Notes under the pieces: model-generated
What the model saw: only the letters and a program-made list of their open reading frames with translations
What the model was told of the DNA's origin: nothing
Database searches by the model: none
Program-made: the position numbers and the translations under genes
Assembly: GCF_050947875.1 (NCBI RefSeq)
Contig: NC_134572.1
Span: 119,531,105 to 119,595,104, forward strand
Origin: Dermacentor variabilis
Taxonomy: Eukaryota > Arthropoda > Arachnida > Ixodida > Ixodidae
Length of the DNA stretch: 64,000 nucleotides
Direction of reading: 5' to 3'
Shown: positions 54,101 through 64,000 of the stretch, in pieces
Numbering within the stretch: position 1 is the stretch's first letter
Layout: each line of letters starts with the position of its first letter

Positions 54101-57100
54101 AATTTATTTCTGCCTATTCGTTCATTTATTGCGTAAATGTGGGTCCGCGCGTGCGTCGGGAGTGATTTAAACAAAGATCTAGCACTTTTGAGGAGACCTA
54201 TTTAACGCGGCTGAGACGGTATTTCCATGGCTATAGCCTTACTGTTTTTTCGATTTTTCAGAAAATTTATTTCTGCCTATTCGTTCATTTATTGCGTAAA
54301 TGTGGGTCCGCGCGTGCGTCGGGAGTGATTAAACAAAGATCTAGCACTTTCGAGGCAACCTATTTACCGCGGCTGAGGCGGTATTTCACTGGGCTATAGC
54401 CTTACTGTTTTTTCGATTTTTCGAGAAAATTTATTTCTGCCTATTCGTTCATTTATTGCGTAAATGTGGGTCCGCGCGTGCGTCGGGAGTGATTTAAACA
54501 AAGATCTAGCACTTTTGAGGCAACCTATTTAACGCGGCTGAGGCGGTATTTCATTGGGCTATAGCCTTACTGTTTTTTCGATTTTTCGAGAAAATTTATT
54601 TCTGCCTATTCGTTCATTTATTGCGTAAATGTGGGTCCGCGCGTGCGTCGGGAGTGATTTAAACAAAGATCTAGCACTTTTGAGGCAACCTATTTAACGC
54701 GGCTGAGGCGGTATTTCATTGGGCTATAGCCTTACTGTTTTTTCGATTTTTCGAGAAAATTTATTTCTGCCTATTCGTTCATTTATTGCGTAAATGTGGG
54801 TCCGCGTATGTGGGGAGTGATTTAAATAAAGATCTAGCACTTTTGAGGCAACCTATTTAACGCGGCTGAGACCGTATTTCCCTGGGCTGAAGCCTTACTG
54901 TTTTTTCGATTTTTCGAGAAAATTTATTTCTGCCTATTCGTTCATTTATTGCGTAAATGTGGGTCCGCGCGTGCGTCGGGAGTGATTTAAACCAAGATCT
55001 AGCACTTTTGAGGCAACCTATTTAACGCGGCTGAGACCGTATTTCCCTGGGCTGAAGCCTTACTGTTTTTTCGATTTTTCGAGAAAATTTATTTCTGCCT
55101 ATTCGTTCATTTATTGCGTAAATGTGGGTCCGCGCGTGCGTCGGGAGTGATTTAAACAAAGATCTAGCACTTTTGAGGCAACCTATTTAACGCGGCTGAG
55201 ACGGTATTTCCCTGGGCTATAGCCTTACTGTTTTTTCGATTTTTCGAGAAAAATTATTTCTGCCTATTCTTTCATTTATTGCGTAAATGTGGGTCCGCGC
55301 GTGCGTCGGGAGTGATTTAAACAAAGATCTAGCACTTTTGAGGCAACCTATTTAACGCGGCTGAGGCGGTATTTCACTGGGCTATAGCCTTACTGTTTTT
55401 TCGATTTTTCGAGAAAATTTATTTCTGCCTATTCGTTCATTTATTGCGTAAATGTGGGTCCGCGCGTGCGTCGGGAGTGATTTAAACAAAGATCTAGCAC
55501 TTTTGAGGAGACCTATTTAACGCGGCTGAGACGGTATTTCCATGGCTATAGCCTTACTGTTTTTTCGATTTTTCAGAAAATTTATTTCTGCCTATTCGTT
55601 CATTTATTGCGTAAATGTGGGTCCGCGCGTGCGTCGGGAGTGATTAAACAAAGATCTAGCACTTTTGAGGCAACCTATTTAACGCGGCTGAGACGGTATT
55701 TCCCTGGGCTATAGCCTTACTGTTTTTTCGATTTTTCGAGAAAATTTATTTCTGCCTATTCGTTCATTTATTGCGTAAATGTGGGTCCGCGCGTGCGTCG
55801 GGAGTGATTTAAACAAAGATCTAGCACTTTTGAGGCAACCTATTTAACGCGGCTGAGGCGGTATTTCCCTGGGCTATAGCCTTACTGTTTTTTCGATTTT
55901 TCGAGAAAATTTATTTCTGCCTATTCGTTCATTTATTGCGTAAATGTGGGTCCGCGCGTGCGTCGGGAGTGATTTAAACCAAGATCTACCACTTTTGAGG
56001 GAACCTATTTAACGCGGCTGAGACCGTATTTCCCTGGGCTATAGCCTTACTGTTTTTTCGATTTTTCGAGAAAATTTATTTCTGCCTATTCGTTCATTTA
56101 TTGCGTAAATGGGGGTCCGCGCGTGCGTCGGGAGTGATTTAAATTAAGATCTACCACTTTTGAGGCAACCTATTTAACGCGGCTGAGGCGGTATTTCCCT
56201 GGGCTATAGCCTTACTGTTTTTTCGATTTTTCGAGAAAATTTATTTCTGCCTATTCGTTCATTTATTGCGTAAATGTGGGTCCGCGCGTGCGTCGGGAGT
56301 GATTTAAATTAAGATCTACCACTTTTGAGGCAACCTATTTAACGCGGCTGAGGCGGTATTTCCCTGTGCTATAGCCTTACTGTTTTTTCGATTTTTCGAG
56401 AAAATTTATTTCTGCCTATTCGTTCATTTATTGCGTAAATGTGGGTCCGCGCGTGCGTCGGGAGTGATTTAAACCAAGATCTACCACTTTTGAGGGAACC
56501 TATTTAACGCGGCTGAGACCGTATTTCCCTGAGCTATAGCCTTACTGTTTTTTCGATTTTTCGAGAAAATTTATTTCTGCCTATTCGTTCATTTATTGCG
56601 TATATGTGGGGTCCGCGCGTGCGTCGGGAGTGATTAAATTAAGATCTACCACTTTTGAGGCAACCTATTTAACGCGGCTGAGGCGGTATTTCCCTGGGCT
56701 ATAGCCTTACTGTTTTTTTCGATTTTTCGAGAAAATTTATTTCTGCCTATTCGTTCATTTATTGCGTAAATGTGGGTCCGCGCGTGCGTCGGGAGTGATT
56801 TAAACAAAGATCTAGCACTTTTGAGGAGACCTATTTAACGCGGCTGAGACGGTATTTCCTTGGCTATAGCCTTACTGTTTTTTCGATTTTTCAGAAAATT
56901 TATTTCTGCCTATTCGTTCATTTATTGCGTAAATGTGGGTCCGCGCGTGCGTCGGGAGTGATATAACAAAGATCTAGCACTTTCGAGGCAACCTATTTAA
57001 CGCGGCTGAGGCGGTATTTCCCTGGGCTATAGCCTTACTGTTTTTTCGATTTTCGAGAAAATTCATTTCTGCCTATTCGTTCATTTATTGCGTAAATGTG

Positions 57101-60100
57101 GGTCCGCGCGTGCGTCGGGAGTGATTTAAACGAAGATCTAGCACTTTTGAGGCAACCTATTTAACGCGGCTGAGGCGGTATTTCCCTGGGCTATAGCCTT
57201 ACTGTTTTTTCGATTTTTCGAGAAAATTTATTTCTGCCTATTCGTTCATTATTGCGTAAATGTGGGTCCGCGCGTGCGTCGGGAGTGATTTAAACCAAGA
57301 TCTAGCACTTTTGAGGCAACCTATTTAACGCGGCTGAGGCGGTATTTCCCTGGGCTATAGCCTTACTGTTTTTTCGATTTTTCGAGAAAATTCATTTCTG
57401 CCTATTCGTTCATTTATTGCGTAAATGTGGGTCCGCGCGTGCGTCGGGAGTGATTTAAACAAAGATCTAGCACTTTTGAGGCAACCTATTTAACGCGGCT
57501 GAGACGGTATTTCCCTGGGCTATATATAGCCTTACTCTTTTTTCGATTTTTCGAGAAAATTTATTTCTGCCTATTCGTTCATTTATTGCGTAAATGTGGG
57601 TCCGCGCGTGCGTCGGGAGTGATTTAAACAAAGATCTAGCACTTTTGAGGCAACCTATTTAACGCGGCTGAGGCGGTATTTCATAGCTTACTGTTCTTTC
57701 GATTTTTCGAGAAAATTTATTTCTGCCTATTCGTTCATTTATTGCGTAAATGTGGGTCCGCGTATGTGGGGAGTGATTTAAATAAAGATCTAGCACTTTT
57801 GAGGCAACCTATTTAACGCGGCTGAGACCGTATTTCCCTGGGCTGAAGCCTTACTGTTTTTTCGATTTTTCGAGAAAATTTATTTCTGCCTATTCGTTCA
57901 TTTATTGCGTAAATGTGGGTCCGCGCGTGCGTCGGGAGTGATTTAAACCAAGATCTAGCACTTTTGAGGGAACCTATTTAACGCGGCCGAGACAGTATTT
58001 CCCTGGGCTATAGCCTTACTGTTTTTTCAATTTTTCGAGAAAATTTATTTCTGCCTATTCGTTCATTTATTGCGTAAATGTGGTTCCGCGCGTGCGTCGG
58101 GAGTGATTTAAACAAAGATCTAGCACTTTTGAGGCAACCTATTTAACGCGGCTGAGGCGGTATTTCACTGGGCTATAGCCTTACTGTTTTTTCGATTTTT
58201 CGAGAAAATTTATTTCTGCCTATTCGTTCATTTATTGCGTAAATGTGGGTCCGCGCGTGCGTCGGGAGTGATTTAAACAAAGATCTAGCACTTTTGAGGC
58301 AACCTATTTAACGCGGCTGAGACGGTATTTCCCTGGGCTATAGCCTTACTGTTTTTTCGATTTTTCGAGAAAATTTATTTCTGCCTATTCGTTCATTTAT
58401 TGCGTAAATGTGGTTCCGCGCGTGCGTCGGGAGTGATTTAAATTAAGATCTACCACTTTTGAGGCAACCTATTTAACGCGGCTGAGACGGTATTTCCCTG
58501 GGCTATAGCCTTACTGTTTTTTCGATTTTTCGAGAAAATTTATTTCTGCCTATTCGTTCATTTATTGCGTAAATGTGGTTCCGCGCGTGCGTCGGGAGTG
58601 ATTTAAACAAAGATCTAGCACTTTTGAGGCAACCTATTTAACGCGGCTGAGGCGGTATTTCACTGGGCTATAGCCTTACTGTTTTTTCGATTTTTCGAGA
58701 AAATTTATTTCTGCCTATTCGTTCATTTATTGCGTAAATGTGGGTCCGCGCGTGCGTCGGGATTGATTTAAACATAGATCTAGCACTTTTGAGGCAAGCT
58801 ATTTAACGCGGCTGAGACGGTATTTCCCTGGGCTATAGCCTTACTGTTTTTTCGATTTTTCGAGAAAATTTATTTCTGCCTATTCGTTCATTTATTGCGT
58901 AAATGTGGGTCCGCGCGTGCGTCGGGAGTGATTTAAACAAAGATGTAGCACTTTTGAGGCAACCTATTTAACGCGGCTGAGACGGTATTTCCCTGGGCTA
59001 TAGCCTTACTGTTTTTTCGATTTTTCGAGAAAATTTATTTCTGCCTATTCGTTCATTTATTGCGTAAATGTGGGTCCGCGCATGCGTCGGGAGTGATTTA
59101 AACACAGATCTAGCACTTTTGAGGCAACCTATTTAACGCGGCTGAGACGGTATTTCCCTGGGCTATAGCCTTACTGTTTTTTCCATTTTTCGAGAAAATT
59201 TATTTCTGCCTATTCGTTCATTTATTGCGTAAATGTGGGTCCGCGCGTGCGTCGGGAGTGATTTAAATTAAGATCTACCACTTTTGAGGCAACCTATTTA
59301 ACGCGGCTGAGGCGGTATTTCACTGGGCTATAGCCTTACTGTTTTTTCGATTTTTCGAGAAAATTTATTTCTGCCTATTCGTTCATTTATTGCGTAAATG
59401 TGGGTCCGCGCGTGCGTCGGGATTGATTTAAACAAAGATCTAGCACTTTTGAGGCAACTTATTTAACGCGGCTGAGGCGGTATTTCCCTGGGCTATAGCC
59501 TTACTGTTTTTTCGATTTTTCGAGAAAATTTATTTCTGCCTATTCGTTCATTTATTGCGTAAATGTGGGTCCGCGCGTGCGTCGGGAGTGATTTAAACAA
59601 AGATCTAGCACTTTTGAGGCAACCTATTTAACGCGGCTGAGACGGTATTTCCCTGGGCTATAGCCTTACTGTTTTTTCGATTTTTCTAGAAAATTTATTT
59701 CTGCCTATCCGTTCATTTATTGCGTAAATGTGGGTCCGCGCGTGCGTCGGGAGTGATTTAAACAAAGATCTAGCACTTTTGAGGCAACCTATTTAACGCG
59801 GCTGAGGCGGTATTTCCCTGGGCTATAGCCTTACTGTTTTTTCGATTTTTCGAGAAAATTCATTTCTGCCTATTCGTTCATTTATTGCGTAAATGTGGGT
59901 CCGCGCGTGCGTCGGGAGTGATTTAAACCAAGATCTAGCACTTTTGAGGCAACCTATTTAACGCGGCTGAGGCGGTATTTCCCTGGGCTATAGCCTTACT
60001 GTTTTTTCGATTTTTCGAGAAAATTCATTTCTGCCTATTCGTTCATTTATTGCGTAAATGTGGGTCCGCGCGTGCATCGGGAGTGATTTAAACAAAGATC

Positions 60101-63100
60101 TAGCACTTTTGAGGCAACCTATTTAACGCGGCTGAGACGGTATTTCCCTGGGCTATATATAGCCTTACTGTTTTTTCGATTTTTCGAGAAAATTTATTTC
60201 TGCCTATTCGTTCATTTATTGCGTAAATGTGGGTCCGCGCGTGCGTCGGGAGTGATTTAAACAAAGATCTAGCACTTTTGAGGCAACCTATTTAACGCGG
60301 CTGAGACGGTATTTCCCTGGGCTATAGCCTTACTGTTTTTTCGATTTTTCGAGAAAGTTTATTTCTGCCTATTCGGTTATTTATTGCGTAAATGTGGGTC
60401 CGCGCGTGCGTCGGGAGTGATTTAAAAAAAGATCTAGCACTTTTGAGGCAACCTATTTAACGCGGCTGAGGCGGTATTTCACTGGGCTATAGCCTTACTG
60501 TTTTTTCGATTTTTCGAGAAAATTTATTTCTGCCTATTCGTTCATTTATTGCGTAAATGTGGGTCCGCGCGTGCGTCGGGAGTGATTTAAACAAAGATCT
60601 AGCACTTTTGAGGCAACCTATTTAACGCGGCTGAGGCGGTATTTCATAGCTTACTGTTCGTTCGATTTTTCGAGAAAATTTATTTCTGCCTATTCGTTCA
60701 TTTATTGCGTAAATGTGGGTCCGCGTATGTGGGGAGTGATTTAAATAAAGATCTAGCACTTTTGAGGCAACCTATTTAACGCGGCTGAGACCGTATTTCC
60801 CTGGGCTGAAGCCTTACTGTTTTTTCGATTTTTCGAGAAAATTTATTTCTGCCTATTCGTTCATTTATTGCGTAAATGTGGGCCCGCGCGTGCGTCGGGA
60901 GTGATTTAAACCAAGATCTAGCACTTTTGAGGGAACCTATTTAACGCGGCTGAGACAGTATTTCCCTGGGCTATAGCCTTACTGTTTTTTCAATTTTTCG
61001 AGAAAATTTATTTCTGCCTATTCGTTCATTTATTGCGTAAATGTGGTTCCGCGCGTGCGTCGGGAGTGATTTAAACAAAGATCTAGCACTTTTGAGGCAA
61101 CCTATTTAACGCGGCTGAGGCGGTATTTCACTGGGCTATAGCCTTACTGTTTTTTCGATTTTTCGAGAAAATTTATTTCTGCCTATTCGTTCATTTATTG
61201 CGTAAATGTGGGTCCGCGCGTGCGTCGGGAGTGATTTAAACAAAGATCTAGCACTTTTGAGGCAACCTATTTAACGCGGCTGAGGCGGTATTTCCCTGGG
61301 CTATAGCCTTACTGTTTTTTCGATTTTTCGAGAAAATTTATTTCTGCCTATTCGTTCATTTATTGCGTAAATGTGGGTCCGCGCGTGCGTCGGGAGTGAT
61401 TTAAATTAAGATCTACCACTTTTGAGGCAACCTATTTAACGCGGCTGAGGCGGTATTTCACTGGGCTATAGCCTTACTGTTTTTTCGATTTTTCGAGAAA
61501 ATTTATTTCTGCCTATTCGTTCATTTATTGCGTAAATGTGGGTCCGCGCGTGCGTCGGGATTGATTTAAACAAAGATCTAGCACTTTTGAGGCAACCTAT
61601 TTAACGCGGCTGAGACGGTATTTCCCTGGGCTATAGCCTTACTGTTTTTTCGATTTTTCGAGAAAATTTATTTCTGCCTATTCGTTCATTTATTGCGTAA
61701 ATGTGGGTCCGCGCATGCGTCGGGAGTGATTTAAACACAGATCTAGCACCTTTGAGGCAACCTATTTAACGCGGCTGAGACGGTATTTCCCTGGGCTATA
61801 GCCTTACTGTTTTTTCCATTTTTCGAGAAAATTTATTTCTGCCTATTCGTTCATTTATTGCGTAAATGTGGGTCCGCGCGTGCGTCGGGAGTGATTTAAA
61901 TTAAGATCTACCACTTTTGAGGCAACCTATTTAACGCGGCTGAGGCGGTATTTCACTGGGCTATAGCCTTACTGTTTTTTCGATTTTTCGAGAAAATTTA
62001 TTTCTGCCTATTCGTTCATTTATTGCGTAAATGTGGGTCCGCGCGTGCGTCGGGATTGATTTAAACAAAGATCTAGCACTTTTGAGGCAACTTATTTAAC
62101 GCGGCTGAGGCGGTATTTCCCTGGGCTATAGCCTTACTGTTTTTTCGATTTTTCGAGAAAATTTATTTCTGCCTATTCGTTCATTTATTGCGTAAATGTG
62201 GGTCCGCGCGTGCGTCGGGAGTGATTTAAACAAAGATCTAGCACTTTTGAGGCAACCTATTTAACGCGGCTGAGACGGTATTTCCCTGGGCTATAGCCTT
62301 ACTGTTTTTTCGATTTTTCGAGAAAATTTATTTCTGCCTATTCGTTCATTTATTGCGTAAATGTGGGTCCGCGCGTGCGTCGGGAGTGATTTAAATTAAG
62401 ATCTACCACTTCTGAGGCAACCTATTTAACGCGGCTGAGGCGGTATTTCCCTGGGCTATAGCCTTACTGTTTTTTCGATTTTTCGAGAAAATTTATTTCT
62501 GCCTATTCGTTCATTTATTGCGTAAATGTGGTTCCGCGCGTGCGTCGGGAGTGATTTAAACAAAGATCTAGCACTTTTGAGGCAACCTATTTAACGCGGC
62601 TGAGGCGGTATTTCACTGGGCTATAGCCTTACTGTTTTTTCGATTTTTCGAGAAAATTTATTTCTGCCTATTCGTTCATTTATTGCGTAAATGTGGGTCC
62701 GCGCGTGCGTCGGGATTGATTTAAACATAGATCTAGCACTTTTGAGGCAAGCTATTTAACGCGGCTGAGACGGTATTTCCCTGGGCTATAGCCTTACTGT
62801 TTTTTCGATTTTTCGAGAAAATTTATTTCTGCCTATTCGTTCATTTATTGCGTAAATGTGGGTCCGCGCGTGCGTCGGGAGTGATTTAAATTAAGATCTA
62901 CCACTTCTGAGGCAACCTATTTAACGCGGCTGAGGCGGTATTTCCCTGGGCTATAGCCTTACTGTTTTTTCGATTTTTCGAGAAAATTTATTTCTGCCTA
63001 TTCGTTCATTTATTGCGTAAATGTGGTTCCGCGCGTGCGTCGGGAGTGATTTAAACAAAGATCTAGCACTTTTGAGGCAACCTATTTAACGCGGCTGAGG

Positions 63101-64000
63101 CGGTATTTCACTGGGCTATAGCCTTACTGTTTTCTCCATTTTACGAGAAAATTTATTTCTGCCTATTCGTTCATTTATTGCGTAAATGTGGGTCCGCGCG
63201 TGCGTCGGGAGTGATTTAAACAAAGATCTAGCACTTTTGAGGCAACCTATTTAACGCGGCTGAGACGGTATTTCCCTGGGCTATAGCCTTACTGTTTTTT
63301 CGATTTTTCGAGAAAATTTATTTCTGCCTATTCGTTCATTTATTGCGTAAATGTGGGTCCGCGCGTGCGTCGGGAGTGATTTAAATTAAGATCTACCACT
63401 TTTGAGGCAACCTATTTAACGCGGCTGAGGCGGTATTTCCCTGGGCTATAGCCTTACTGTTTTTTCGATTTTTCGAGAAAATTTATTTCTGCCTATTCGT
63501 TCATTTATTGCGTAAATGTGGGTCCGCGCGTGCGTCGGGAGTGATTTAAACCAAGATCTACCACTTTTGAGGCAACCTATTTAACGCGGCTGAGACCGTA
63601 TTTCCCTGGGCTATAGCCTTACTGTTTTTTCGATTTTTCGAGAAAATTTATTTCTGCCTATTCGTTCATTTTTTGCGTAAATGTGGGTCCGCGCGTGCGT
63701 CGGGAGTGATTTAAATTAAGATCTACCACTTTTGAGGCAACCTATTTAACGCGGCTGAGGCGGTATTTCCCTGGGCTATAGCCTTACTGTTTTTTCGATT
63801 TTTCGAGAAAATTTATTTCTGCCTATTCGTTCATTTATTGCGTAAATGTGGGTCCGCGCGTGCGTCGGGAGTGATTTAAACAAAGATCTAGCACTTTTGA
63901 GGAGACCTATTTAACGCGGCTGAGACGGTATTTCCCTGGCTATAGCCTTACTGTTTTTTCGATTTTTCAGAAAATTTATTTCTGCCTATTCGTTCATTTA
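48101..64000 (+). repeat. Homogenised zone of the satellite
   Basis: Monomers switch to GTCGGGAGTGATTTAA, GAGGCAACCTATTTAACGCG and AATTTATTTCTGCC variants and are nearly identical over long runs. Rare markers show large internal duplications: TTTCATAGCTTACTGTTC at about 57,680 and 60,643 (2,963 bp, 18 monomers), GATTGATTTAAACATAGATC at 58,761 and 62,714 (3,953 bp, 24 monomers), and TTTCCATGGCTATAGCC at about 52,743, 54,223 and 55,538 (nine and eight monomers). Confidence 0.85.

Larger units (their letters stand above)
42015..64000 (+). repeat. 165-bp satellite array, about 133 monomers, continues past the window
   Basis: The period is 165 bp, measured repeatedly between CGTTCATTTATTGCG anchors (for example 42,321, 42,486, 42,651 and 42,816; 63,003, 63,168, 63,333 and 63,498). 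In order, a monomer contains CGTTCATTTATTGCGTAAAT, GTGGGTCCGCGCGTGCGT, GATTTAAA, AAGATCTAGCACTTTTGAGG, CGGCTGAGACGGTATTTCCC, the palindrome GGCTATAGCC, TTACTGTTTTTTCGATTTTT and CGAGAAAAT. All monomers share one orientation and I see no interrupting element. Array size and homogeneity suggest heterochromatin, possibly centromeric. The open frames in it are artefacts of a period divisible by three. Confidence 0.99.

Noticed and set aside
42015..64000. CRISPR array
   Set aside because: The repeat unit is contiguous with no unique spacers, and the window is eukaryotic.
42015..64000. CENP-B box in the satellite monomer
   Set aside because: I looked for TTCG....A..CGGG on both strands. TCCG and CGGG occur near each other but with the wrong spacing and no A at the key position.

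Overview
The window is animal nuclear DNA, most likely from a hard tick (Ixodidae). It carries a tRNA-derived SINE of the kind called Ruka in Rhipicephalus, several families of non-LTR retrotransposon (LINE), a piggyBac-type transposase and a very long satellite array, and almost no host coding sequence. There are no operons, prokaryotic ribosome-binding sites or CRISPR arrays. The tick assignment rests on recognising these repeat families from memory and could be off by genus.

Left part, 1-42,000: a graveyard of transposable elements. A decayed CR1-like LINE fills 1-3,228. A degenerate segment at about 3,310-5,175 is repeated in the same direction at about 13,320-14,960. Broken LINE pieces follow: an RT fragment at 5,225-5,780, a head-to-head RTE fragment pair at 5,790-6,330, LINE 3' ends at 6,640-6,870 and 10,735-11,005, and an RNase H region at 9,138-10,100. 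A repeat with a GATGACG-rich core occurs three times (7.9, 15.1 and 18.8 kb). A probable solo LTR, a TA/GT microsatellite and another CR1-like LINE lie between 15.4 and 18.2 kb. The only well-supported host gene piece is a terminal exon of a membrane protein on the minus strand at 23,180-23,455, with its polyadenylation signal. Just upstream of it, presumably in its last intron, sits an almost intact RTE-clade LINE (23,889 to about 27,084) with an uninterrupted 979-codon endonuclease/reverse-transcriptase frame. Its 5' leader has been hit by a SINE flanked by perfect 12-bp target duplications. A very recent 980-bp-offset tandem duplication (27,811-29,379), a broken piggyBac transposase (30.2-32.1 kb), a fold-back MITE (32.6 kb), a 514-bp alternating purine-pyrimidine microsatellite (35.3 kb) and two more decayed LINEs (36.0-37.3 and 39.2-41.6 kb) complete this part.

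Right part, about 42,015-64,000: one uninterrupted satellite array of a 165-bp monomer, about 133 copies, running off the window edge. Monomers are divergent at the left border. From about 43.5 to 48 kb they are arranged in higher-order repeats with spacings near 650, 970 and 1,300 bp. From about 48 kb onward they are strongly homogenised, with larger duplicated blocks. The arrangement looks like the edge of a heterochromatic or (peri)centromeric block.

The genes do not form a pathway; the story is genome dynamics. The items most worth following are the homogenisation gradient and higher-order structure of the 165-bp satellite, the possibly recently active RTE element with a tRNA-like leader, and the unclassified repeated segments.
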